The notes beneath the pieces are model-generated. The model had not been told where the DNA came from. It saw only the letters and a program-made list of their open reading frames with translations, and made no database searches. From assembly GCA_025459425.1 (NCBI GenBank), contig JALOQF010000034.1:1-32933 (forward strand): 32,933 bases of DNA, given 5' to 3'. The DNA comes from Myxococcaceae bacterium. Lineage in GTDB: Bacteria; Myxococcota; Myxococcia; Myxococcales; Myxococcaceae. Shown here in pieces: positions 25,474 through 32,933 of the stretch. Every line of letters starts with the position of its first letter. Positions within the stretch are counted from its first letter, which is position 1. A program made the translations under genes and the position numbers.

Positions 25474-26187
25474 TCACAACCGCTCGAAGGCGGACTCGTC
25501 TCCGGCGAAGACGTTCATGTCGACGGGGCCGGTGATGCCGTCGACCTGCTCCCGGTTGGCGAACTGCCAGAAGACCCACGCGGGTTCGGTGGGTTCCTGC
25601 CAGAGGCTCCGGACCCACAGCGGCAGGTGCAGGTCACGGTGCTGCACGAAGGCCCAGAAGGCCTGGCCGGTGACGTACAGAATCGGCGTCTTCCCGGTCG
25701 CCCGCGCCAGGGCCTCGGCGAGCGTGGCGACGTCGGCCCGCACCTCGTCGGCCGAGCGGCGCAGCTGACAGTTCCCGCCGAACTCGAGGTCGATGACGGG
25801 CGGCAGCGCGTCGGCGTCTCGCGGCACCACGGCGAGGAAGTTCTGTGCTTGCAGCTCGGGCGCGGTGCAGAACGTGTAGAAATGGTATGCGCCCACGCGC
25901 AGCCCCGCCTTGCGGGCCGCGGCCCAGTTCTCTTCGAAGCGCTTGTCCTTCCAGTCGCCGCCCTCCGTCGCCTTGATGAATACGAAGCGCAGGCGGCGGT
26001 CCTCGGCCACCCTGGACCAGTCGATGGCGCCCTGGTGGTGCGAGACGTCGAGGCCCCACACGGGAAACCGCTCGAGCTCGGGGTGGGCCGCGCGCCACCA
26101 GCCGCGAGACAAGCCGAGCGCGGCGAGCCCAGCAGCCAGCACGGCCACCACACCCACGACGAGGCCGTTGCGCAGGCGAGCCTTCAC
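25474..26187 (-). CDS. GH25 muramidase (lysozyme), membrane-anchored
   Basis: 237 residues. One hydrophobic helix (8-26) acts as signal anchor or uncleaved signal. The GH25 barrel follows with all hallmark segments: WGLDVSHHQGAIDW (Asp47), FVFIKATEGGDW, GLRVGAYHFY, and the catalytic DxE in VIDLEF (Asp133, Glu135), ending with WVFWQFA and the DMNVF strand. By family knowledge it cleaves the beta-1,4 bond between N-acetylmuramic acid and N-acetylglucosamine in peptidoglycan. Length matches a single-domain GH25 enzyme; no cell-wall-binding repeats are present. Useful for cell-wall turnover or for predation on other bacteria. Confidence 0.96.
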   Translation of the reverse strand: MKARLRNGLVVGVVAVLAAGLAALGLSRGWWRAAHPELERFPVWGLDVSHHQGAIDWSRVAEDRRLRFVFIKATEGGDWKDKRFEENWAAARKAGLRVGAYHFYTFCTAPELQAQNFLAVVPRDADALPPVIDLEFGGNCQLRRSADEVRADVATLAEALARATGKTPILYVTGQAFWAFVQHRDLHLPLWVRSLWQEPTEPAWVFWQFANREQVDGITGPVDMNVFAGDESAFERL

Positions 26188-26212
26188 GGCGACCGATAGT
26201 ACGAGAAGCGCG

Positions 26213-26230
26213 GCGCTGGTGCGCCAGCGC
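26213..26230 (-). terminator. Perfect hairpin between DUF2277 and muramidase genes
   Basis: GCGCTGG (26213-26219) and CCAGCGC (26224-26230) form a 7-bp perfect stem with a 4-nt loop, 28 nt past the DUF2277 stop and 26 nt before the muramidase start. Likely terminator, or a structure in the muramidase leader. No clean T-tract. Confidence 0.45.
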
Positions 26231-26257
26231 TCGGGAAACGACCGTGACGCTCGCAGG

Positions 26258-26551
26258 TCAGGCCCTGCCGTATCGCGCGCGCAGCTGCGCTTCCCGCTTC
26301 TGGCCCCGCACCTTCGCGCGCGCGGCTTCGTCTTCGCGCGTGTGCGGTGGGCCGTGCGGCTCGAGCTCGTGGAACAGGCGCTTCGTCACGGCGATGACCT
26401 CGGCCACCGCCCGCTCGAAGGCCTTCGCGTTGACCTTCGAGGGCGCGTTCATGCCCGTCAGCTTGCGCACGTACTGGAGCGCCGAGGCGTGCAGCTCGGC
26501 CTCGGTCGCAGGGGGCTCGAAGTGGTGCAGCCGGCGGATGTTGCGGCACAT
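26258..26551 (-). CDS. DUF2277 family small protein
   Basis: 97 residues from ATG 26551, preceded by a perfect AGGAGG ribosome site (26559-26564) with 7-nt spacing, which fixes the start. The protein begins MCRNIRRLHHFEPPAT and continues ALQYVRKLTGMNAPSKVN, the signature of DUF2277, a small cytosolic family of unknown function found in many bacteria. The last 30 residues are charged and basic (REDEAARAKVRGQKREAQLR). Divergent from the CxxCH lipoprotein gene with 92 bp between starts. Confidence 0.95.
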   Translation of the reverse strand: MCRNIRRLHHFEPPATEAELHASALQYVRKLTGMNAPSKVNAKAFERAVAEVIAVTKRLFHELEPHGPPHTREDEAARAKVRGQKREAQLRARYGRA

Positions 26552-26558
26552 GAGAAGG

Positions 26559-26564
26559 CCTCCT
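26559..26564 (-). promoter_or_regulatory. Consensus Shine-Dalgarno of the DUF2277 gene
   Basis: AGGAGG on the minus strand, 7 nt before ATG 26551. It decides between this start and the upstream open frame, and is the clearest ribosome site in the window. Confidence 0.85.
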
Positions 26565-26643
26565 GATGGCGGGAGCCTGTCGTAGACCAACCGCGCGTTC
26601 ACGGCCGTTGAAGTCGCACCGACGCCGCGGGCACACTCGCCGC

Positions 26644-27357
26644 GTGGTGCGCCATGTCGGGGTCGTGCTCCTGGTGACGTTCGCTGCGTGTGGCGCCACG
26701 CCCGGGCCTGTCGTGCCCGATGCGGGCCGGTGGTTCGACGCCGAGCTCGGCCCCTGTGCCCTCGGCGCCGAAGCTCCGCACTCGGTCGACGACGTCATCG
26801 CGCGCCTCAACCGCCTGCCGCGGCCGCTCACCGTCGCCTGCTTCACCGCGAGCCTGCCGCGGCCCCTCGGCCTCGTGGCTTCGAGCAGCCGCTTCAGCGC
26901 ACAGCCGGCGGGCGGTGCCAGCGACCCGCGCATCTTCCTCTTCACCGCCGGCACCATTCTCAGCGTCGTCACCGCTGGCGACGGGAAGGACCTGCTCGAG
27001 GTCGCCGAGTTCGTCACCACCACGCGCACGCTCAAGGCCGAGTTCAAGTTTCCGCTCGAGCACGAGGTGACGCGCGAAGACGCCTACGCCCACCTCGACT
27101 TCGCGCCGACGGTGAGTTCGTGCGGGCTGTGTCACGCGCAGGAGGAGCAGCACCCGGCGCACCGCGTCGCCCGCGTGTCGCTGGGCCTCAAGCCCACCGC
27201 GCGCTCCCTCGTGCCGCTCGAGCGGCTGCGTGCGCTCGCCGCGGCATGCGACGTCGACACCGAACGCGACCGCTGCCTGCGCTGGCAGGCCCTCTTCGGC
27301 TTCGGCGAAGTCGTCGAGGTGGCGTTCCCTGCGTCGTTCGCCGACTTCGTGCGCTGA
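26644..27357 (+). CDS. Lipoprotein with single CxxCH haem motif
   Basis: 237 residues from GTG 26644 (GTG 26647 is equally possible). MVRHVGVVLLVTFAAC gives lipobox F-A-A-C with Cys16. One c-haem motif, CGLCH, lies at 160-164, within VSSCGLCHAQEEQHP; a downstream His is a possible axial ligand. The rest is unrecognised and mixed alpha/beta. It is probably an envelope mono-haem protein. It is the third CxxCH gene in the window besides the di-haem enzyme and the protein at 14346-15467, but it is not homologous to them by eye. Confidence 0.82.
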   Translation: MVRHVGVVLLVTFAACGATPGPVVPDAGRWFDAELGPCALGAEAPHSVDDVIARLNRLPRPLTVACFTASLPRPLGLVASSSRFSAQPAGGASDPRIFLFTAGTILSVVTAGDGKDLLEVAEFVTTTRTLKAEFKFPLEHEVTREDAYAHLDFAPTVSSCGLCHAQEEQHPAHRVARVSLGLKPTARSLVPLERLRALAAACDVDTERDRCLRWQALFGFGEVVEVAFPASFADFVR

Positions 27358-27545
27358 AGGTCGGCGTCGCCCTCGAACTCCCACCTCGGCCCACGGACGT
27401 CTCGCAGGCGCCACCGCCGTGTGGACGTGGCGGTCAGCGCCCATCACTTCGACGCGTCGACCGGTCACTGTGATGAAGCGCGGGCGGCAGGTCCGCTCGA
27501 GTGCTGGGCCAGGCGCGCGGTGCACGGCTTGCTTCCACTCGACGC

Positions 27546-28049
27546 ATGACCTCGGCGAGGCTCGAGCGCGACCACCTTCACCCCATGCTGAGCGCGACGG
27601 GTGTGGGCATCGGCGCAGGCGCCGTGATGCTCGCCGCGCTGGCCTTCGCCTCCATCGCGAGGGGAGACGGCGCCGCGGTGCCGCTCCATTTCATGGCGAG
27701 CGTGGTGCTCGGTGCCTCGGCCCTCACCACCTCGGCCCTCGAGTCCCTCCTCGTCGGGAGCCTCGTGAACATCGCCATCTCGGCGCTCGACGGGTGGCTC
27801 TACGCGAACGTCATCGCCAGGCTGCCGGCGAGCTTGACCAGCTCGTGGCCACGCGTCGTGGGGGCTGGGCTGGCCTTCGGTGCGGCGCTCTACGTGGTGA
27901 GCCTTCAGCTGGTCGCGCGCGTCGCCCTCCCGTGGATGTTGGAGGCCCACCAGCTCGACTGGTTCGTCGGCAACACCTTCGTCTTCGGTCCGGTGTTGGC
28001 CGTGATGTACGAGCTTGGCGTGCGCCGGGAGCGCGCCCGCGTGGGCTGA
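27546..28049 (+). CDS. Small integral membrane protein
   Basis: 167 residues from ATG 27546. Four hydrophobic helices are visible, at about 15-36, 48-72, 92-118 and 128-150. No family recognised. The frame extends 15 codons further upstream, but ATG 27546 starts the better codon bias. The 188-bp gap before it (27358-27545) has short nested palindromes near 27442-27475 but no gene. Confidence 0.75.
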   Translation: MTSARLERDHLHPMLSATGVGIGAGAVMLAALAFASIARGDGAAVPLHFMASVVLGASALTTSALESLLVGSLVNIAISALDGWLYANVIARLPASLTSSWPRVVGAGLAFGAALYVVSLQLVARVALPWMLEAHQLDWFVGNTFVFGPVLAVMYELGVRRERARVG

Positions 28050-28070
28050 CGGCGCGCCTCCGGTTGGCGC

Positions 28071-28088
28071 CAGCAGCTGTCCCTGCTG
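28071..28088. terminator. Stem-loop between convergent genes
   Basis: CAGCAG (28071-28076) pairs with CTGCTG (28083-28088) across a 6-nt loop in the 67-bp gap between the stops at 28049 and 28117. It could terminate either transcript. No T-tract. Confidence 0.35.
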
Positions 28089-28116
28089 CCGTGGGCAACG
28101 CCGGCCGTGCGGAGCG

Positions 28117-28512
28117 TCACAGCCCGGCTTCGAGCGTCTTCTTCATCTGGTCGGCGTACACGTACCCGCTCGACGAGCTGCCGAAGTACGCGTGCCACTC
28201 GATGACGCCGTTCTGGAAGACGAAGCGCGCCTGCTCGCTCGCCGCCGGCTTGATGACGACCTTCTTCACGCTGGACTTCACCGCTTCCTTGCCGAGGTCG
28301 TCGACCGTCACGTCCTTGAGCGCCTTGACGAGGTTCGGCAGGCCGTAGCTGTCGTGCGAGATGTACTGGGCGTCGGCCATGTTGGTCGAGAAGGCCTCCC
28401 AGTCGATTTCGACCGGCAGCTCGACCTCGGTGACGCTCTTGAGCTGCGACACCAGCGCCTCCTCGTCGGTCTTCTTGCGCTCCATCACCCATCGCTTCTC
28501 GGCCAGGCCCAT
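28117..28512 (-). CDS. Small cytosolic 'MGLAEKR' family protein, function unknown
   Basis: 131 residues from ATG 28512, with GGAGA 8 nt upstream. It begins MGLAEKRWVMERKK and contains VELPVEIDWEAF and DDLGKEAVKSSVKKVVIK. I recall related small proteins in myxobacteria and planctomycetes with the same opening and the same DWxxF and LGKEA segments, but no function is known to me. There is no signal peptide or membrane helix. The frame continues 950 codons upstream, antisense to the kinase and VWA genes; that part is spurious. Confidence 0.82.
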   Translation of the reverse strand: MGLAEKRWVMERKKTDEEALVSQLKSVTEVELPVEIDWEAFSTNMADAQYISHDSYGLPNLVKALKDVTVDDLGKEAVKSSVKKVVIKPAASEQARFVFQNGVIEWHAYFGSSSSGYVYADQMKKTLEAGL

Positions 28513-28591
28513 GTCGTGTCTCCGTGTGTGAAGGGGAATCGTCATCGCTGATGCTGACCGTGGAGAAACCGTGCGTATCCGCCGGTTGACC

Positions 28592-28629
28592 GACGGACAT
28601 CGGGTGGACCCTCCGTCAGTCGCCCGATG
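28592..28629. promoter_or_regulatory. Interleaved inverted repeats in a divergent promoter region
   Basis: GACGGA (28592-28597) pairs with TCCGTC (28612-28617). CATCGGG (28598-28604) pairs with CCCGATG (28623-28629). The two interleave. An alternative nested hairpin uses GGG (28602-28604) and CCC (28609-28611) inside the first stem. The site lies between the divergent genes starting at 28512 and 28687, so operator or leader structure is plausible. Confidence 0.4.
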
Positions 28630-28686
28630 AGCGGACCCGCCGCGAGGTGAAACCGTGCACCTCGTCACGCTGTCCCGAGAGCCACC

Positions 28687-30057
28687 ATGAACCGAACCAG
28701 CCTCTTGCTCACCGTCGCCGCCGTGCTCGCCGTCGTCGCGCTCTTCGCGCAAGGAGGCCGGCCGCCCGTGCCCTCGGGGCCCGTCTCGTCCACCCCGCCG
28801 ACGCCCCGCCCGACCGCCTCGACGCCGAGCAGCACGCTCTCGTTCACCGCGGCCTCTCCGCACCGCGTGCTCTCGACGACGGGGGGAGACGCGTGGGCCA
28901 TCATCGACGTCACTGCGGACGTGCGCGACGTGCCGCACCAGCCGGTGAGCCTCGCGGTCGTCGTCGACGTCTCGGGCTCGATGATGGGCCGCAAGATGGA
29001 AGAGGCGAAGCGCGCCGCGCGCTCCCTCGTCGAGCAGCTCGGCGACGGCGACGAGCTGACCCTGGTCGCGTTCAGCGACTCGGCGCGGCGGCTCGACCTG
29101 CGGCGCATGTCGGCGGCTGGACGGAGCGACGCGCTCTCGTTCATCCAGTCGTTGCGGCCCGAGGGCTCGACCAACATCAGCGACGGGCTCGCCGCGGGTG
29201 AAGAAGCGCTCCTCGGCGCCATCGGCCAGCGCCGCCTCGTCCTCGTGAGTGATGGGCAGCCCACCGCGGGCATCACCGACCGCGCCGAGCTGAACCGGCT
29301 CGCCGGCGCCGCGCACGAGCGCGGCATCACGGTGACGGCCATCGGCGTCGGCAACGACTTCGACGCGACCCTCATGCGGGGCATGGCCCAGTGGGGTGGC
29401 GGCGTGTACGGCGACTTGCGCCAGGCCGAGGCGCTCGAGGTGGTGCTGGCCGACGAGCTGCGGCAGGCGCGCCGGCCGCTCGCCCGCAACGTCACCCTGC
29501 GCTTCCGGCCCGGCACCCGCGTGCAGGTCGTCAGCGCCGCAGGCCGCGTGGTGCAGCAGGGCCTCGACGGCCCGCAGGTGCGGCTGCCGGACTTCGGGTC
29601 GGGCGCGACGGCGCGCGTGCTGGTGAAGCTGTACCAGGGTGGTGGGCTCGGCGCGGTCGACCTGGTCAACCCGCGGCTCGAGTGGACGAACGCCGACGGC
29701 ACCGCCGAGGCCGTCGAGGCCCGCCTCACGGTGCCCCTCACCGGCGACGTCGCCCAGGTCCAGTCCACGCGCGACGAAGCGCTCTACGCCGACGTGGCCC
29801 GCGCCTTCGGCAACGAACAGATGATGCTGGCGGCCGAGGCCATGGAGCGCGGTGACCGCTCCAACGCCCTCGCGCTGCTCGACCGCGCCCGCGCGCTCTT
29901 CGGCACCTCGGCCGACGCGCTCGCCGGAGAAGAGGCCGTGCTCAAGACCAAGTCCATCGAGTGGAAGAAGTCCGACTACGACGCGCGCAACGAGTCGAAG
30001 GACATGATGCGCAAGACGCTCAAGACCTTCGGCGAGACGAACAACGCCTTCTATTGA
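28687..30057 (+). CDS. Von Willebrand factor A domain protein, exported
   Basis: 456 residues. The N-terminus is a signal peptide or membrane anchor (5-21), then a Pro/Thr/Ser-rich linker (25-50). The VWA domain (about 88-265) has an intact metal-ion site: DVSGSMMG (Asp94, Ser96, Ser98), EGSTNISDG, and LVLVSDGQPT. Two beta-rich regions follow (270-350), then a helical tail with charged residues. VWA domains mediate protein binding through the metal ion. The gene is 45 bp ahead of the kinase-macro gene on the same strand, so the two are likely co-transcribed. The layout resembles the YfbK-like or batA-like group of exported VWA proteins; the function is unknown. Confidence 0.93.
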   Translation: MNRTSLLLTVAAVLAVVALFAQGGRPPVPSGPVSSTPPTPRPTASTPSSTLSFTAASPHRVLSTTGGDAWAIIDVTADVRDVPHQPVSLAVVVDVSGSMMGRKMEEAKRAARSLVEQLGDGDELTLVAFSDSARRLDLRRMSAAGRSDALSFIQSLRPEGSTNISDGLAAGEEALLGAIGQRRLVLVSDGQPTAGITDRAELNRLAGAAHERGITVTAIGVGNDFDATLMRGMAQWGGGVYGDLRQAEALEVVLADELRQARRPLARNVTLRFRPGTRVQVVSAAGRVVQQGLDGPQVRLPDFGSGATARVLVKLYQGGGLGAVDLVNPRLEWTNADGTAEAVEARLTVPLTGDVAQVQSTRDEALYADVARAFGNEQMMLAAEAMERGDRSNALALLDRARALFGTSADALAGEEAVLKTKSIEWKKSDYDARNESKDMMRKTLKTFGETNNAFY

Positions 30058-30102
30058 GAAAGCCCTGCGCGTCTGACGCCCGTCTCGGCGAAGCTGTGCC
30101 GC

Positions 30103-31557
30103 ATGCTGACGGCGTCGACGAGGCTGCGGGAATACGAGGTGTGGGGGCGCATCGGGGGCGGAGGGATGAGCGACGTCTACCTCGCCCGCCACGTCGACTT
30201 GAGCGCGCCCGTCATCGTCAAGACGCTCAAGCTGTCCATCGACTCCGACGCGAACGAGCGCGCGCAGCGCCTGCGCACCGAGGCCGTCATCACCGCGCGC
30301 ATCCGCAGCCCGCGCATCGTGCGGCCGCTCGACGTGGGTGTCACGGACGAGGGCACGCCGTACCTCGTGCAGGACTACGTCGACGGGCTCGACCTCGCCG
30401 AGCTCGACGCGGCCCGGCGCAAGGCGCTCGGGGTGGGGTTGCCGCTCTGGTACGTGTGCGAGGTGACGGCCGAGATTGCGTCGGGCCTCGCCGCTGCGCA
30501 CCGCACCGGGGTGCTGCACCGCGACCTCAAGCCGTCGAACCTCTTCGTCTCGCCCGAAGAGGGCGTGAAGCTGGGTGACTTTGGCGTGGCCGTGGCGCGC
30601 AGCGCACGCGAAGGCGGGCCCATCGAGCTCGCCGGCACCCTCGAGTACATGGCGCCCGAGACGCTCCGGGCCGGGACGTTCCAGCGAGGCACCGACGTGT
30701 ACGGGCTGGGCGCGACGGCGTTTCAGCTCCGGTACGGCCGCCCGCCCTACACCACGATGCGCGACGTGCTGGACGAGACGGTGCAGCCCGCCTTCCCGCG
30801 GCCCGAGTCGCCGGAAGAGGCGTACTTTCAGCAGGCCATCGCCCACATGCTCGAGCCCGACGGCGCGCGGCGGTGGAGCGACATGGCGCGCGTGGCGGCG
30901 GTGTTCCGGCGGCTGGCCGACCTCGTGCGGCGGCCGCTCCACGCGGTGCGCGACGGCGACGGCCTGCACGTCGCGGGCGTGACGCTCACCACCTCGGTGG
31001 GAGACATCTCGGCGCACCGGGCCGATGGCGTCATCTGCTCCGCGAACTCGGACTTCACGATGGACGTCGGCGTGGGCGCGGCGCTGGTGAAGCGCGGCGG
31101 TCGCACCATCGAAGCCGAGGTGAAGACCGGTGGGCCGCGGCCGCTGGGCGCGTGCATCTCGACGAGCGCCGGCACGCTGGGCTTCAGGCGCGTGCTGCAG
31201 GCGGTGGCGGCGTGGAACGAGGTGTCGTGCGTGGCGCGCTCGGCGCAGCGGGCCTTCCTGCTGGCCGAGCAGGAGGGGCTGCGGACGCTCGCGGTGCCGG
31301 CGATTGGCACGGGGGCGGCGCGCGTCAGCCTCGAGTCGTCGGCCACCAGCCTCGCGGCGGCGCTCGAGCTGCACCTGCGCCTGGGAGGCGCGAGGCTCTC
31401 ACGCGTCGACTTCGTGCTGTTCGACGAGGCGAAGCGGCGCACGTTCGACGAGGTGCTCGAGTCGGTCTTCCTCGGCGGCGCCGCGCACCCGCCCGACGTT
31501 GGCCTCCAGGACGCCGGCGCGATGAGCGAAGAGGCCAGCACCATCGTGCGCAAGTGA
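30103..31557 (+). CDS. Ser/Thr protein kinase fused to a macro (ADP-ribose-binding) domain
   Basis: 484 residues. Residues 10-270 are a Hanks-type kinase: GGGGMSDVY glycine loop, Lys40, HRDLKPSN with Asp141, DFG at Asp159, EYMAPET activation segment and GTDVYGLGATAFQL. Residues about 290-450 read as a macro domain: GDISAHRADGVICSANSD (300-317), GVGAALVKRGG (323-333), an STSAGTLGFRRVLQAV segment (353-368) and PAIGTGAARVS (399-409), matching the order of GDI, NAAN, the glycine loop and the GxG loop. The canonical NAAN is SANS and the loop is GVG, so it is a divergent macro domain. No membrane helix is visible. It likely links phosphorylation to ADP-ribose or a related nucleotide signal. Confidence 0.9.
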   Translation: MLTASTRLREYEVWGRIGGGGMSDVYLARHVDLSAPVIVKTLKLSIDSDANERAQRLRTEAVITARIRSPRIVRPLDVGVTDEGTPYLVQDYVDGLDLAELDAARRKALGVGLPLWYVCEVTAEIASGLAAAHRTGVLHRDLKPSNLFVSPEEGVKLGDFGVAVARSAREGGPIELAGTLEYMAPETLRAGTFQRGTDVYGLGATAFQLRYGRPPYTTMRDVLDETVQPAFPRPESPEEAYFQQAIAHMLEPDGARRWSDMARVAAVFRRLADLVRRPLHAVRDGDGLHVAGVTLTTSVGDISAHRADGVICSANSDFTMDVGVGAALVKRGGRTIEAEVKTGGPRPLGACISTSAGTLGFRRVLQAVAAWNEVSCVARSAQRAFLLAEQEGLRTLAVPAIGTGAARVSLESSATSLAAALELHLRLGGARLSRVDFVLFDEAKRRTFDEVLESVFLGGAAHPPDVGLQDAGAMSEEASTIVRK

Positions 31558-31600
31558 GGGCAGACACGCATGGGCGCGGGTCGGTTAGGCTCCACCGCCC

Positions 31601-32239
31601 ATGACGGACTCTTCTCCTTTGCGCAAACAACCGAAGCAGGCGCGCTCGCGGGCGCTCGTGCAGTCGATTCTCGAGGCCGCGGGGGACCTGCTCGGGCGCA
31701 CCAACAGCTCGCCCGACGACATTCCGCTGCAGAAGATTGCCGAGCGCGCAGGCGTGGGCATCGGCTCGGTCTACGACTACTTCGCCAACGGCGAGGGCGT
31801 GTGGTCGGGCTTCCTCGGGTGGATTACCGAGCGGAACTTCGCGGCCCTCGAAGAGAAGGCGTCGGGCGGGAGCTTCGTCGAGAAGCTCCCCGAGCTGCTC
31901 GATGGCACGCTCGACCTCTACCTGGGAGCCCCGGCGAGGACCCGCGGCGTGGCCATGACCATCGTGCGCTTCGGCTGGGTGAAGCGGGTGGTGCTCGAGC
32001 GCGACCGGTTCGCGGCGTTGTTGGCGTCGCGGCTGTGCGCCGAGCATCCGGGCCTGGCGCCCGAGCGCGCGCGGCTCGGCGCTGAGGTGCTGTGCGATGC
32101 CGTGATGGGCGTGGTGATGGGAGAGCTCTGGCGCGAGCGCGACGAAGCAGGCGCCAGGGCCGTGCGGGCCGAGGTGCGCGCGCTGGTGACCCGCGAAGTT
32201 GCAGCGATGGTGGGCTCCGCGCACGGCCCGGCGAAGTGA
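31601..32239 (+). CDS. TetR-family transcriptional regulator
   Basis: 212 residues from ATG 31601, 43 bp after the kinase-macro gene. Residues 12-66 form the TetR DNA-binding domain: RSRALVQSILEAAGDLL, then IPLQKIAERAGVGIGSVYDYFANGEGVW (helix-turn-helix with the SVYDYF recognition helix). The C-terminal ligand domain is helical and not specific. It could be the third gene of the VWA/kinase transcript or have its own promoter; the gap contains no clear element. The ligand is unknown. Confidence 0.93.
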   Translation: MTDSSPLRKQPKQARSRALVQSILEAAGDLLGRTNSSPDDIPLQKIAERAGVGIGSVYDYFANGEGVWSGFLGWITERNFAALEEKASGGSFVEKLPELLDGTLDLYLGAPARTRGVAMTIVRFGWVKRVVLERDRFAALLASRLCAEHPGLAPERARLGAEVLCDAVMGVVMGELWRERDEAGARAVRAEVRALVTREVAAMVGSAHGPAK

Positions 32240-32389
32240 GCGGAGACCGTCGTTGCGTGAGGGCTCCCGCGCCGGGCAGTTGGGAATCATGCCGTAGTAC
32301 CCGTCAGCGACCGGGAAGCCCTGTCGGCCCATGACGACGTATCCGCCGTCGATGGTGGATGCCCGTGGTTCACCAGTCGAAGCGTCGTG

Positions 32390-32933
32390 TCACTCCACGA
32401 CGCCGATGAGCACGCCGTCGACCACCAGCACCTCACGAAGCTCTGGCGCCACCCGGCTCGCGCCGCCCGGAGCCCCCGGCAGGTACGGCCACGCTGGGTC
32501 CTCGTTGAGCCACCGCGCCTGACCGAGCGTCGGGTCGAACTCCACACGCCCGCTCAACGCCGTCGGCCCCAGCATGCCGCACCGCTGGTCGAACACGAGC
32601 CTGCCTCCGACGAGCCGTGCGTTCGCCAGCGTACTCGTGTCACCAGCAGGCAGCGCATAGAGCGCCAGCGGAGCACCGCCCGCCTGCGGGAAGGCGCGCA
32701 CCGCGCGACGTTCGACCACCACGACGAAGCCCCCGACGAGGAAGAGCGCGTGTGGACCGTCGAGCCCCTGCGCCACCTCCACGCGCGCCCCGGCACCGTT
32801 CACCCGGGTCAGCGTGGTGCCTTCGAGGAAGAACACCGCGCCGTCCGTCGCCAGCGCCACCCGTGAGACCGCAACCGCCTCGGTGCGCCGCAGGCCCTGG
32901 GTGGGGAACCACGTCGCCACGCCGGCATCATCG
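32390..32933 (-). CDS. Propeller-like exported protein (5' end outside window)
   Basis: The frame is open from the right window edge to TGA at 32392-32390 (about 180 codons). The edge reads DDAGVATWFP, similar to the segment after the lipobox in neighbouring lipoproteins, so the true start and signal lie outside. The body has repeated beta strands with Val-rich runs (VALATDGAVFFLEG, ALFLVGGFVVVVERR, LVVDGVLIGVVE), suggesting a beta-propeller. It is convergent with the TetR gene. Protein-like sequence continues in the same frame past the stop (see findings). No named family. Confidence 0.75.
   Translation of the reverse strand, partial: DDAGVATWFPTQGLRRTEAVAVSRVALATDGAVFFLEGTTLTRVNGAGARVEVAQGLDGPHALFLVGGFVVVVERRAVRAFPQAGGAPLALYALPAGDTSTLANARLVGGRLVFDQRCGMLGPTALSGRVEFDPTLGQARWLNEDPAWPYLPGAPGGASRVAPELREVLVVDGVLIGVVE

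Noticed and set aside
28513-31374. Upstream extension of the 131-residue gene to a 1085-codon frame
   Set aside because: It runs antisense through the VWA and kinase-macro genes, whose catalytic motifs are on the plus strand. The GGAGA ribosome site supports ATG 28512.

Overview
The window is about 33 kb of very GC-rich DNA with strong G/C bias at third codon positions. Gene content points to a myxobacterium (Myxococcota): many secreted lipoproteins with short lipoboxes, eukaryotic-type Ser/Thr kinases with unusual accessory domains, an ECF sigma/FecR cluster, a MopE-type metal-binding motif, a probable TIGR02265-type N-terminal domain fused to a receiver domain, and a MbnP/MbnH ('metallo-mystery') pair of the MXAN_0976/0977 kind. 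I saw no tRNA, rRNA, CRISPR array, insertion sequence or prophage gene. Long open frames antisense to real genes are abundant and are artefacts of GC content.

Layout. 1-2258 (-): large lipoprotein running off the left edge. 2318-3616 (-): membrane family-2 glycosyltransferase, divergent from a zinc-ribbon/kinase/HEAT protein (3747-5738) and a hypothetical (5773-6447). 6517-7849 (-): membrane-anchored methyltransferase and DUF4126 protein, then a TIGR02265-like/receiver protein (7985-8932, +). 13957-8978 (-): ECF sigma, FecR-like protein, probable barrel protein and MopE-motif lipoprotein, all overlapping, followed by a metzincin lipoprotein. 14094-15467 (+): a small TPR-like ORF and a CxxCH protein. 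15474-16505 (-): a jelly-roll-like lipoprotein.

The most interesting block is 22325-16559 (-). It runs: Cys-motif outer-membrane protein, an 83-bp near-perfect palindrome, a lipoprotein of unknown function, MbnP, MbnH (di-haem), a RegB-type quinone-sensing histidine kinase and a RegA-type response regulator. The last five genes overlap one another by exactly 4 nt at every junction, so they are almost certainly one transcript. This couples an exported metal/oxidative Trp-modification pair to a redox two-component system. I infer a redox- or metal-responsive envelope system.

The right part holds a 900-residue lipase-like lipoprotein, a GH25 muramidase, a DUF2277 protein, a second CxxCH lipoprotein, a small membrane protein, and an 'MGLAEKR' cytosolic protein. 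These are followed by a (+) cluster of a VWA protein, a Ser/Thr kinase fused to a macro domain, and a TetR regulator. A lipoprotein-like gene runs off the right edge and shows protein-like in-frame sequence past its stop codon.
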